A stretch of DNA of 64,000 bases from Paenibacillus sp. Soil787 (GTDB lineage: Bacteria; Bacillota; Bacilli; Paenibacillales; NBRC-103111). Both the position numbers and the translations under genes were made by a program. The notes beneath the pieces are model-generated. The model saw only the letters and a list, made by a program, of their open reading frames with translations. It did no database searches and had not been told where the DNA came from. Every line of letters begins with the position of its first letter. The first letter of the stretch is position 1. The DNA is taken from assembly GCF_001429545.1 (NCBI RefSeq), contig NZ_LMSP01000001.1, forward strand, positions 415,189-479,188, given 5' to 3'. This document shows, piece after piece, positions 56,434-64,000 of the stretch.

Positions 56434-57687
56434 ATGTGGACGTACACCGTTAATTTAGTTCGTGATTTATCTCCTGGCGTGAAGCGGTTCATCGCGACCG
56501 AAAGCTTGTTTGGCATCGGGGTGGGCATCTTAGGCCTCATCCTTAATTTACATCTCTTAGACCTCGGCTTCTCCAAAAGCGACATCGGCAGAATAACGTC
56601 GATGGGGGCGCTGACAATTGGCCTGGCCAGTCTGCCGGCAGGTTTCATCGTGAAGCACGTTGGGCGCAAAACGATGCTCGTCACCGGCATGCTTCTGGCA
56701 TTCCTGTCGCTCGTGCTCTTTGGCTTCGGAACCAGCCTTGGTACGGTTACCGCAGCGCAGCTCATCTGGTCACTCGGCATTACAGCAATCGTGAACTCTG
56801 AAATTCAGTTGATCTTCCAATATTGCCGAAGCAAGAAAGAAGAGACTAGCGCGTATTCGTTGCTGTTCGCCGTATTTACATTTTTTACTGGCCTCGGCAC
56901 ATGGCTCGGCGGTTACCTGCCGGTTTGGCTGCCTGGGCATACCACATTGTACCAGTTTGCATTCTTCGTTGCCGGCGGATGTCTGGCGCTCTCTGGTATA
57001 TTACGGGGATTGCTGCTTCCGTCTACACATGCAAGGGTGAAAAACGCTGCGGCAGATGATATGAGCGGTGTTCAATCAGCGAAGCCTTCGGACCGGCCGA
57101 AGAGAGGGAATACGATGTATTTTCTGCTGCTGCTTTCGTTGCTTATTTTCAACTCCGGCTTTACGTTCGGGCTGCTTAGCCCGTTCCTGAACGTCATCCT
57201 GAAATTCCGATTTCAGATGGAGGACGGCAACATATCGGGTTTGCTCGCTTTATCCGGATTTTTCTTCTTTCTCGGCTCGATCGTTATGCCTTATGTTGTA
57301 GAGAGATGGGGCAGCCGCAAGACGTTCGTGTTCCTGTTTCTGTATAACATGTTTGTCGTGGCGCTGATGGCGCTCGCTATGCCGGCCTCCGTATTTGCGG
57401 TACTGCTGCTTATTCGCGGGACGGGCTTCACGATGTTAAACAACCTGATGGACAGCGAATGCATGTCAGCTGTCGCCGAAGAAGAACGCAACTTGTTCGC
57501 AGTCATGCGGACGGTATCGCGCAGCATCGGCAATACGATCGCCTCTTACTGGGCGGGATATATTTTGGCTGGAAATCATTATTCGCTGCCCTTCCTTCTT
57601 ACGGCGGTTGCCATACTGGCGGGCTATGCCGTTTATGCGTGGTTCGTGCAGGGCATGCTGGATCGGAGACTGCAAGGACAGTCTTGA
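56434..57687 (+). CDS. MFS transporter
   Basis: About 417 residues with twelve hydrophobic helices. The helix 2-3 loop motif is ASLPAGFIVKHVGRKTMLVT, a typical major facilitator signature, and a basic central loop (KPSDRPKRGNT) separates the two halves. ATG 56434 follows AAAGGTG; ATG 56419 is an alternative without ribosome site. It could export or import a sugar or drug; context (after the lyase) gives only a hint of sugar use. Confidence 0.85.
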   Translation: MWTYTVNLVRDLSPGVKRFIATESLFGIGVGILGLILNLHLLDLGFSKSDIGRITSMGALTIGLASLPAGFIVKHVGRKTMLVTGMLLAFLSLVLFGFGTSLGTVTAAQLIWSLGITAIVNSEIQLIFQYCRSKKEETSAYSLLFAVFTFFTGLGTWLGGYLPVWLPGHTTLYQFAFFVAGGCLALSGILRGLLLPSTHARVKNAAADDMSGVQSAKPSDRPKRGNTMYFLLLLSLLIFNSGFTFGLLSPFLNVILKFRFQMEDGNISGLLALSGFFFFLGSIVMPYVVERWGSRKTFVFLFLYNMFVVALMALAMPASVFAVLLLIRGTGFTMLNNLMDSECMSAVAEEERNLFAVMRTVSRSIGNTIASYWAGYILAGNHYSLPFLLTAVAILAGYAVYAWFVQGMLDRRLQGQS

Positions 57688-57859
57688 CGTGGACGTGAAA
57701 GTCATTGGGCTGGAAAAAACGGGTACCATCACTAATGTTAAAGCTAAGGGAGACCTGGGTTGTCTGCCGCAAAATTTCCGTCCACTTTCAAGATATCGTT
57801 CGTCCAATCGATATTCTCGCTTGAATGATGTTGTAGAAAGTGCAACATTTACTGTCTAG
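57683..57859 (+). pseudogene. Possible remnant of a glycoside hydrolase coding sequence
   Basis: Overlapping and following the MFS stop, one frame reads VDVKVIGLEKTGTITNVKAK then GDLGC before losing sense. This resembles a beta-sandwich segment seen in C-terminal parts of some GH2-type enzymes. It has no start and no ribosome site. It may be a fossil of a deleted gene, comparable with the binding-protein remnant at 38641. This is a tentative call. Confidence 0.3.
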
Positions 57860-57970
57860 ATCCCGCTTATCTCCCCTCAATGTTGCATAATGTGTAACAA
57901 TTAAGCCCGATTCAGGCGGTTTTGCAACAAAAGGGCTCAAAATGTTGTACGAAATGCAACTTCAAGTTGC
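57828..57970. promoter_or_regulatory. Cluster of ATGTTG-N9-YAAC palindromes upstream of the phosphoesterase
   Basis: Three sites share ATGTTG, nine bases, then CAAC or TAAC: 57828-57848, 57880-57900 and 57942-57962. The first and third agree at 17 of 21 positions. TTGCAACAA (57922-57930) and a perfect GCAACTT-CA-AGTTGC hairpin (57956-57970... second arm ends 57970) lie among them. They occupy the gap before the Tat-exported phosphoesterase gene and look like operators for one regulator. Confidence 0.5.
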
Positions 57971-58092
57971 AAAATAGCCTTCATAGATTAATAGATTTAC
58001 ATAACCTTTAGATCGAATTAATACACATCACACATTTTTTAGATAGATTAGGAGTGTGGTTATCTCAATAAATAGTAGGAGGTATCTGTTCG

Positions 58093-59313
58093 ATGAGCCT
58101 TGATGAAACAAGTAAGAGCATGAGCAGGAGGGATTTTATTAAAGTCGGAGGGGCAGGTGCGCTGGCGATCACGCTCGGATCGGCGGGTGTTCCCGCCGAA
58201 TTGTTTGGCGGAGGAAAGGTACAAGCCGCAACCAACGACAATGTGAAGCTGCAATTCAACAACGACGGAAAGTTCAAAATCGTCCAGTTCAACGACATGC
58301 AGGACGACGAGCATATCGATCGGCGGACCGTAGAGCTGATGGAGAAAGTGCTCGATGCTGAAAAGCCGGATGTTGTCGTCCTTAACGGCGACAACATTAG
58401 CTCGGGCTGCAATACGGCGATAGAGATGAAGCAGGCAATGAACAACATTGCCCAGCCAATGGAGCAGCGCGGAATCAAGTGGGCTGTAACCTTTGGGAAT
58501 CACGACGAAGACTCGACTCCGAGCGGTGGTCTGGGCGAAGAGGATATGCTGCAATTTTATATGGCGTACAAATATAATGTGAACCAGCCCGGAGAACGAG
58601 GGATTACCGGGACGGGGAATACCAACCTGTTGATCCAGTCCTCCAAAGGGTCGAAGGCGGCCTTCAACCTCTGGCTGCTGGATAGTGGAAGGTATGCGCC
58701 CCATACGATAGCTGGGCAAGACTTCGAAGGATATCCGGTCTGGGACTGGCTGCGGTTCGATCAAGTAGCATGGTATTACGAAACCTCCAAAAAGCTGGAG
58801 GAGAAACAGGGTTATAAAGTGCCTTCGCTTATGTTCATTCATATCCCTCTCTGGGAGCACCGATTCATGTGGTACGCAAGCGCGGACGGAAGGTCCGAGG
58901 CTGACCATGCAAGGGCCGTCGGCAAGCACCAGATTGTGGGGGAACGGAACGAAGATGAATGCCCTGGTCCGATCAATAGTGGCATGTTCTCAGCAATTCA
59001 GGCCAGAGGCGATGTCAAGGGCATCTTTTGCGGCCATGATCATGTCAATACGTATCACGGCAACTACTATGGCGTGTTATTGGGCTATGCCGGAAGCACG
59101 GGCTTCGGCGCTTACGGTTTGCCCGGCGCAGATCGGAATCGTCTGCGTGGCGCCCGGGTATTCCAGCTCGACGAACACGCCGAGAACGTTCTTGTTAATA
59201 CCTTTATGGTGTTCGCCAAGGACTACGGCATCGATCTTACCGCGAACGACCAAAGTGCGGAGCCCGCTCCGATCCCGGAAAACAAGAAGCAGGAGAAGAT
59301 TATGAAGTCTTAG
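58093..59313 (+). CDS. Tat-exported metallophosphoesterase
   Basis: 406 residues. A twin-arginine signal (MSRRDFIKVGGAGALAITLG, ending GKVQAA near residue 46) targets it across the membrane in folded form. The calcineurin-like phosphoesterase motifs are in order: FNDMQDDEH, VVLNGDN, TFGNHDED, MFIHIPLWE and CGHDHVN, giving the usual two-metal site. It resembles purple-acid-phosphatase-29/Dcr2-type enzymes. AGGAGG precedes ATG 58093. Substrate unknown; extracellular phosphate-ester release is likely. Confidence 0.88.
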   Translation: MSLDETSKSMSRRDFIKVGGAGALAITLGSAGVPAELFGGGKVQAATNDNVKLQFNNDGKFKIVQFNDMQDDEHIDRRTVELMEKVLDAEKPDVVVLNGDNISSGCNTAIEMKQAMNNIAQPMEQRGIKWAVTFGNHDEDSTPSGGLGEEDMLQFYMAYKYNVNQPGERGITGTGNTNLLIQSSKGSKAAFNLWLLDSGRYAPHTIAGQDFEGYPVWDWLRFDQVAWYYETSKKLEEKQGYKVPSLMFIHIPLWEHRFMWYASADGRSEADHARAVGKHQIVGERNEDECPGPINSGMFSAIQARGDVKGIFCGHDHVNTYHGNYYGVLLGYAGSTGFGAYGLPGADRNRLRGARVFQLDEHAENVLVNTFMVFAKDYGIDLTANDQSAEPAPIPENKKQEKIMKS

Positions 59314-59397
59314 CCACGCGATGTGGCTAGCGCACAAGACATCCGTTGAGTCGAGTACGTATGAGAGACTGCTTGAACACGAAGTGCAACCATAACA

Positions 59398-59423
59398 AAG
59401 AGCTGTCCCTCGGGACAGCTCTT
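59398..59423. terminator. Strong hairpin after the phosphoesterase gene
   Basis: AAGAGCTGTCCC (59398-59409) pairs perfectly with GGGACAGCTCTT (59412-59423). The T-run after it is poor (CCGTTTATA), so termination is likely but not certain. Confidence 0.65.
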
Positions 59424-59486
59424 CCGTTTATACCCTGGCATCATTCTTATCATTTTTATATTGGGCCTGATAACTTTATAGAAATG

Positions 59487-59524
59487 AACCACCTTGCGAC
59501 TAATAATCACAGGGTGGTTTTTTT
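59487..59524 (+). terminator. Second terminator in the same gap
   Basis: AACCACC (59487-59493) pairs with GGTGGTT (59513-59519), continuing into seven T residues. Confidence 0.75.
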
Positions 59525-59591
59525 ATATGCTTTTTTATGTGCTAAAATATGCATCAATGTCTGCCAAACAACAGGCTTCGAACGATTAGAA

Positions 59592-60692
59592 CTATTGCTT
59601 TAGCCAAGCATTGCTGAGAAGCATAGCGCCGCGAGTTGATTCGGTTTCAGCCAAGTCATTAAGCATGACAAAGTCGTGGATAATGCCTCGAAAGCGCACT
59701 GAAGTTACCGGAATCCCTGCTTGTCTAAGCTTGTTGGCGTAAGCCTCTCCCTCATCTCGTAATACGTCATCTTCACCATTAATGATTAGTGCTTTAGGAA
59801 GCCCTTTTAGTTGCTCTACAGAAGCTCGAAGTGGAGAGGCATAAATTTCTTCTCTTTGCTTCGGATTAGGCGCGTATTGGTCCCAGAACCATTGCATCGT
59901 ATCGCGCCGGAGGTAGTAACCGGTAGCGAACTGATGATACGAAGGCGTATCGAACGCAGCATCAGTTACTGGATAAAAAAGCAGCTGCTTCTCGATTTTC
60001 GGACCCTTGCGATCTTTGGCAAGCAGTGTAATTGCTGCTGTGATATTCCCTCCGACACTATCGCCGGCTACCGTAATTTTATTCTCATTCATCCCGTACT
60101 TCTTGCCGTTTTTAGCCACCCAATCTAAGACCGTGTACACTTCTTCTAGGGCAACCGGATATTTGGCTTCTGGTGAAAGACTATAATTTGGGAAAACGAC
60201 GGCTGATTGTGAACCTACTGCAAGCTCACGTATAAGCCGATCATGCGTATGTGCGTTACCCAATACCCAACCGCCCCCATGAGTATACAGAATGATGGGG
60301 AGATTTTTTGGTGCGTTTTTCGGTTTTATGATCCGTATGGAAACCTTTCCGGTAGGTCCGCCCGGGATCGTTAGATCTTGTATATCCACAGGAGGCTTTT
60401 TAACTGGAGCGGATTGAAGTTTATCAAGAGCCTCACGGGCTTTTACCGGCCCAAGATCAAACGGATAAGGTGGGTTAGCGGTTTCTTCTACAAACTTCTG
60501 AGCTGCCGGTTCAAGGATAATTTCGTTCTGCTTGACGGGTTGTTGTGAAGATTGTGAATCATTGTTAATTTGTACTTGAGTTGGATTAGCTAGAGATGTT
60601 TTTACTCCATTTGAATTCAATGGACTACAGCCAGCGGCTACAAGCAAGAAAGTTAAGCTGGTTGCTGCTAATGTTATTCCTTTTTTATTCAT
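59592..60692 (-). CDS. Alpha/beta hydrolase, hormone-sensitive-lipase-type lipoprotein esterase
   Basis: 366 residues. It has a lipoprotein signal (SLTFLLVAAGCSPLNSNG) with lipobox VAAGC, so it is anchored outside the membrane. The catalytic core has the oxyanion motif YTHGGGWVLG, nucleophile Ser in VAGDSVGGN, Asp in GEDDVLRDEG and His in RGIIHDFVML. This is the pattern of HSL-type carboxylesterases acting on small esters. It is a single minus-strand gene ending shortly after the terminator at 59524. Confidence 0.9.
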   Translation of the reverse strand: MNKKGITLAATSLTFLLVAAGCSPLNSNGVKTSLANPTQVQINNDSQSSQQPVKQNEIILEPAAQKFVEETANPPYPFDLGPVKAREALDKLQSAPVKKPPVDIQDLTIPGGPTGKVSIRIIKPKNAPKNLPIILYTHGGGWVLGNAHTHDRLIRELAVGSQSAVVFPNYSLSPEAKYPVALEEVYTVLDWVAKNGKKYGMNENKITVAGDSVGGNITAAITLLAKDRKGPKIEKQLLFYPVTDAAFDTPSYHQFATGYYLRRDTMQWFWDQYAPNPKQREEIYASPLRASVEQLKGLPKALIINGEDDVLRDEGEAYANKLRQAGIPVTSVRFRGIIHDFVMLNDLAETESTRGAMLLSNAWLKQ

Positions 60693-60862
60693 GATTGACT
60701 CCTCTAATTAATGTTATTTTTCATTAATATTTCCAGAATCAAATATTCTTATGTGGTACCTCAGAAGGTTTGAACCACAAAGAGGGGGTAAACTGAGGAC
60801 GATAGCTTGAATAATCGTTATACTTGTAAAAGTAGGAAAATCATATAGAAGATTGGAGATAT

Positions 60863-61780
60863 ATGGCACTTATGGACTTCGAAACGATTTATCGCACGTA
60901 TAAGCATCTACTATTCTCAGTAGGTTACCGGATGCTAGGCTCAGTGTCTGACGCGGAAGATATGGTGCAGGATCTTTTTACATCTCTTAAAACGTTAGAT
61001 ACGGATAACATCAACAACCTGAAATCATATTTAGTCAAAATGATGACCAATCGCTGCCTGAATTACTTGAACTCGGCTAGCAAGCAAAGAGAAATTTACG
61101 TTGGAGCTTGGCTGCCCGAACCGCTGATTATGGTAAACAACCATGATCCCATGGGACAGGTCGTTCAAGACGAAACCATTTCCTATGCTTTCCTTGTACT
61201 GCTGCAAGAGTTATCATCTGTGGAGAGAGCTGTCTTCGTGCTGAGAGAAGTGCTTGGCTATGAGTACGGCGAGGTCGCAGAAATGCTAAATAAAACGGAA
61301 ATCAATTGCCGTAAAATCTATAGTCGAGCAAAAGTGAAGGTTAACCAAGGAAAGGAACGGAATTTGGGGGAACTTGGGGAATCAGAACCACTTGTAAAGA
61401 AATTTTTGTATGCTGTCCATACGGGGAATTTTAAAGATTTTGTCTCCTTGCTGACCGATGATGCCGTACTGATTTCAGATGGCGGGGGAAAAAGACGAGC
61501 AGCTCTCAAAACCATTTTCGGCAAGCAACGCATATTGGCTTTCTTCGCAGGTATTGCAGCAAAAGGTTCGCTGCAAGGGAAATGGCTTCCAATTCTCATT
61601 AACGGTCAAACCGGTCTTGTACTCGTAAAGGATCAAATCGCTGATATCGTCATCTGCTTTGATATGGATGCGAATCAGTTGCAAGCAAATCAGGTTTTTC
61701 AGATTTTGAATCCAGATAAACTTCAACATATATCTTCAGTGCTGGATTGTCACAAATCTCCGGACTTATTTGTCTTATAG
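60863..61780 (+). CDS. ECF41-type RNA polymerase sigma factor with SnoaL-like C-terminal domain
   Basis: 305 residues. Region 2 (FETIYRTYKHLLFSVGYRML, DAEDMVQDLF), the ECF41 linker motif WLPEP (in GAWLPEPLIM), region 4 (YEYGEVAEMLNKTEINCRKI), then a SnoaL-like domain carrying the ECF41 DGGG motif (ISDGGGKRRAAL). In this group the C-terminal extension replaces an anti-sigma factor and tunes activity. The neighbouring AhpD-like gene is the usual genomic partner. No TGTCACA-N16-CGTC promoter, typical of the group, was seen directly upstream. Confidence 0.92.
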   Translation: MALMDFETIYRTYKHLLFSVGYRMLGSVSDAEDMVQDLFTSLKTLDTDNINNLKSYLVKMMTNRCLNYLNSASKQREIYVGAWLPEPLIMVNNHDPMGQVVQDETISYAFLVLLQELSSVERAVFVLREVLGYEYGEVAEMLNKTEINCRKIYSRAKVKVNQGKERNLGELGESEPLVKKFLYAVHTGNFKDFVSLLTDDAVLISDGGGKRRAALKTIFGKQRILAFFAGIAAKGSLQGKWLPILINGQTGLVLVKDQIADIVICFDMDANQLQANQVFQILNPDKLQHISSVLDCHKSPDLFVL

Positions 61781-61817
61781 AGGTAAGTATAAAATAGTCG
61801 TAATGGAGGAGATTCAC

Positions 61818-62261
61818 ATGGAAGTCAGATTAACGTATAGTCAAGTAAATCCAGAAGCATTGCAAACGATGCTGAAACTGGAAGGCTTTATTAAAACAAG
61901 CGGTTTAGATGCAAAGTTATATGAGCTTATCAAAATAAGAGCGTCACAAATCAACGGTTGCGCTTATTGTATCGACATGCATACAAGAGATTTGCGGAAC
62001 ATGGGTGAAACCGAGCAAAGGATTAATTTGCTCACTGCATGGCGTGAAGCTCCATTTTATTCCGATAAAGAAAGAGCATTGCTGGAGTTGACAGAAACGG
62101 TAACCCGAATCTCGGAGAATGGTGTACCACAAGCCGTTTATGAGAAAGTGCGGGAGCATTTTGACGAAAAGGAATTTGTGACGCTTATCATGGCGATCAA
62201 TACGATTAATGCTTGGAACCGCATTGCCATTTCTACCGGAATGTTCCCTGATGCCAGGTAA
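61818..62261 (+). CDS. Carboxymuconolactone decarboxylase/AhpD-like protein
   Basis: 147 residues. The alkylhydroperoxidase core is clear: INGCAYCIDMHTRDLRNMGE with the CxxC pair (CAYC) and proton-relay His, followed by WREAPFYSDKERALLELTE. These small disulfide-reductase-like proteins help detoxify peroxides or related compounds. ATG 61818 is preceded by GGAGGAG; the frame is open further upstream, but that part overlaps the sigma gene. Its association with an ECF41 sigma factor matches the known COE (carboxymuconolactone/oxidoreductase/epimerase) partner pattern. Confidence 0.9.
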   Translation: MEVRLTYSQVNPEALQTMLKLEGFIKTSGLDAKLYELIKIRASQINGCAYCIDMHTRDLRNMGETEQRINLLTAWREAPFYSDKERALLELTETVTRISENGVPQAVYEKVREHFDEKEFVTLIMAINTINAWNRIAISTGMFPDAR

Positions 62262-62283
62262 CAAGAAAATAGTTTGATTCCTA

Positions 62284-62309
62284 TCCGCCTAAATGGCGGA
62301 TTTTCTTTT
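62284..62309 (+). terminator. Terminator after the AhpD-like gene
   Basis: TCCGCC (62284-62289) pairs with GGCGGA (62295-62300), followed by TTTTCTTTTT. Confidence 0.8.
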
Positions 62310-62361
62310 TATTTGGAATAGATTTCCATCTTTACTTTAATAGGAATAGTTGAAAATTTTG

Positions 62362-62390
62362 TTGACTACGCTCCTTTAAAGGTGTAAAAT
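62362..62390 (+). promoter_or_regulatory. Sigma-A promoter of hutH
   Basis: TTGACT (62362-62367), 17-base spacer, TAAAAT (62385-62390). The predicted transcription start near 62397 leaves a ~200-base leader containing the antitermination element below. Confidence 0.75.
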
Positions 62391-62407
62391 ATTTATTGAG
62401 CTCTATA

Positions 62408-62431
62408 TAGTTATTAGTGAATAGAATGCAG
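62408..62431 (+). promoter_or_regulatory. HutP-type RNA-binding site: four NAG triplets with 4-nt spacers
   Basis: TAG (62408), TAG (62415), TAG (62422) and CAG (62429), each separated by exactly four bases. HutP of Bacillus, with L-histidine and Mg2+, binds NAG triplets spaced in this way and prevents termination. The last triplets overlap the 5' arm of the terminator that follows, the geometry needed for antitermination. No hutP gene lies in the window. Confidence 0.65.
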
Positions 62432-62479
62432 CTTTGAATGAGGGAAGAATTGATTCCTTATCCAAGTGCATTCTTTTTT
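62424..62479 (+). terminator. Leader terminator upstream of hutH
   Basis: GAATGCA (62424-62430) pairs with TGCATTC (62467-62473), followed by TTTTTT (62474-62479). It lies before the hutH start and so should stop transcription unless relieved. Confidence 0.75.
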
Positions 62480-62594
62480 GTTTTTTTGGGAAAGAAACGA
62501 GTTTATGGCAAGGATTTCAATGATGGAAGCATCGGCCTTTAGCCTATAGTCATTAGAAGCCGCTACCTATACTACTAGTAAAGCGGGTGCGGAT

Positions 62595-64000
62595 ATGTTA
62601 ATAACAGAACAGATGAAAGATCAAAACGTGGTATTAGTGGGCGGAGGGGCATTAACGATCGAGCAGGTCGTTCAGGTTGCGCGCTTCAACGCCAAGGTTG
62701 AGTTGCAAGAAGAGAGCATTCGCAAAATGGCGAAGAGCAGAGCCTATGTGGAAAAATTGTTGAGTGAGAAAAAAGTGGTCTACGGCTTGACAACAGGCTT
62801 CGGAAAATTTAGCGACACCTATATTTCCGGCGATGACGCCAAAACCCTTCAGTTGAATCTCATTCGAAGTCACGCTTGCGGAATCGGTATGCCGTTCTCG
62901 ATCGAAATTGCAAGAGCGATTATGCTGCTGCGCGTTAATGCACTCGCGCTCGGTTACTCCGGTATTCGTCCGGAGGTCGTCCAATTGATGGTTGGTATGC
63001 TGAATCAAGGGGTGACGCCTGTCATACCGGAAAAAGGTTCGCTCGGCGCGAGCGGTGATCTGGCTCCGCTTTCTCATTTGGCGCTCGTGCTCGTCGGTGA
63101 AGGAGAAGCTTATTATCGCGGCAATCGGTTCCCGGGCGGCCAGGCCATGAATCTTGCCGGGCTTGTTCCAGTAACCCTGGAGGCAAAAGAGGGATTAGCC
63201 CTTATCAACGGGACGCAAGTCATGACGGCTGTAGGCACATTGGCATGCCGGGATGCCATGAATCTGGCAAACTGGGCCGATTGCACGGTTGCATTAACGT
63301 GCGAAGCGTTGTTCGGTGTCCGGGACGCATTTGATCCTTTAACCCATATTATTCGTCCGCATAAAGGGCAAAGTCAATCTGCAGAAAATATAAGACGGTT
63401 AACCTCTGGGAGCAAATTAATGACGAACCAGGGGGAACGAAGGGTGCAGGATGCCTATTCGTTGCGCTGCGCGCCACAGGTTCACGGGGCAAGCCGCGAT
63501 GCGCTGGCTTATATTGCCGAAAAGCTTGAAATTGAGATCAATTCAGCTACAGATAATCCCTTAATTTTTGTGGATGAGGAGCGAGTGATTTCGGGCGGTA
63601 ATTTTCACGGGCAGCCGATTGCCCTGCCGATGGATCATCTGTCCATCAGCGCATCAGAACTGGCCAATATTTCTGAACGGCGGATAGAAAGATTAGTCAA
63701 TCCTCACTTAAATGAGAACCTTCCGCCTTTCTTAACGAAAAATGGAGGTCTTGAGTCCGGTTTTATGATCGCTCAATATGCAGCCGCAGCAGTCGTTTCC
63801 GAGAATAAGTCGATGGCTCATCCTGCAAGCGTGGATTCCATTCCGTCTTCGGGGAATCAGGAGGATCATGTGAGCATGGGAACTATTGCTGCAAGGAAAG
63901 CGAAGCAAATCGTGGAGAATGCTTATTCCGTTCTCGCCATTGAGCTGTTGTGCGGGGCTCAAGCGGCTGATTTCCGCGATCCGCAGCTACTCGGGCTCGG
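62595..64000 (+). CDS. hutH: Histidine ammonia-lyase (partial, runs off the window)
   Basis: First enzyme of histidine degradation: L-histidine to urocanate plus ammonia. The frame is open from ATG 62595 to the window end (about 468 codons). Family landmarks: YGLTTGFGKFSD, SHACGIG, RVNALALGYSGIRPE, and GASGDLAPLSHLALVLVGEG with the MIO-forming Ala-Ser-Gly at 152-154. Further landmarks are GLALINGTQVMTA, QDAYSLRCAPQVHGA, NSATDNPLIF, GGNFHGQP and SSGNQEDHVSMG. The N-terminus is about ten residues longer than usual; the ribosome site is weak. The antitermination leader upstream indicates induction by histidine. Confidence 0.95.
   Translation, partial: MLITEQMKDQNVVLVGGGALTIEQVVQVARFNAKVELQEESIRKMAKSRAYVEKLLSEKKVVYGLTTGFGKFSDTYISGDDAKTLQLNLIRSHACGIGMPFSIEIARAIMLLRVNALALGYSGIRPEVVQLMVGMLNQGVTPVIPEKGSLGASGDLAPLSHLALVLVGEGEAYYRGNRFPGGQAMNLAGLVPVTLEAKEGLALINGTQVMTAVGTLACRDAMNLANWADCTVALTCEALFGVRDAFDPLTHIIRPHKGQSQSAENIRRLTSGSKLMTNQGERRVQDAYSLRCAPQVHGASRDALAYIAEKLEIEINSATDNPLIFVDEERVISGGNFHGQPIALPMDHLSISASELANISERRIERLVNPHLNENLPPFLTKNGGLESGFMIAQYAAAAVVSENKSMAHPASVDSIPSSGNQEDHVSMGTIAARKAKQIVENAYSVLAIELLCGAQAADFRDPQLLGL

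Overview
The window looks like a chromosomal segment of a spore-forming, low-to-mid GC Bacillota bacterium, most likely Paenibacillus or a close relative such as Cohnella. The reasons are two GerA-type germinant receptor loci, LplB/YtcP-type sugar importers with very long lipoprotein binding proteins, YesN/YesM-type sensor systems, membrane-anchored AraC sensors, CcpA (cre)-like sites and an ECF41 sigma factor. No rRNA, tRNA, CRISPR, prophage or intact insertion sequence was seen.

Layout. 1-2600: the end of a PxKF-domain secreted protein, a long gene-poor stretch with hairpins, and an orphan PAS-PAS histidine kinase that looks truncated at its N-terminus. 2.7-12.4 kb: sugar-uptake locus 1 (binding protein, two permeases, a PL8-like polysaccharide lyase without a signal peptide, a membrane AraC sensor, a BNR_4 beta-propeller protein). 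12.5-17.3 kb: germination operon 1 (A-B-C, minus strand) and a prohibitin/SPFH protein. 17.4-29.8 kb: locus 2 (GH51 arabinofuranosidase, a winged-helix regulator with a large extra domain, a YesN/YesM pair, a three-gene CUT1 importer, a GH2 beta-galactosidase), which fits arabinogalactan- or arabinan-type oligosaccharides. 29.9-34.0 kb: germination locus 2 (A, C and a small two-helix protein forward, the B permease convergent) behind a good sigma-G promoter match. 34.2-38.6 kb: PspA with a small membrane protein, a YtrA-like GntR/ABC operon and small membrane proteins. 38.6-59.3 kb: locus 3 (remnant of a binding-protein gene, frameshifted GH95-like hydrolase, sugar isomerase, membrane AraC sensor, giant secreted GH101 endo-alpha-N-acetylgalactosaminidase, LplB/YtcP/binding-protein importer, heparinase II/III-like lyase, MFS exporter, Tat-exported phosphoesterase). 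59.6-64.0 kb: a lipoprotein esterase, an ECF41 sigma factor with its AhpD-like partner, and hutH (cut by the window edge) behind a HutP-type antitermination leader.

How the parts work together. Each sugar locus pairs a sensor (AraC membrane receptor or two-component pair) with an importer and with hydrolases that are mostly intracellular, so oligosaccharides would be imported and then cut inside. GH101 is the clear exception, being secreted. The main signals that gene calling alone misses are: (i) two homologous promoters flanking the GH101 gene, each with two GCAA-N3-TTGC palindromes, one of them exactly 3 nt upstream of the -35; in front of GH101 this block still carries a ribosome site and a five-codon stub resembling the start of the permease; (ii) a hairpin-forming intergenic repeat present three times in locus 3; (iii) gene remnants in locus 3; (iv) four NAG triplets with exact 4-nt spacers overlapping a terminator upstream of hutH; (v) a cluster of ATGTTG-N9-YAAC palindromes upstream of the Tat phosphoesterase.
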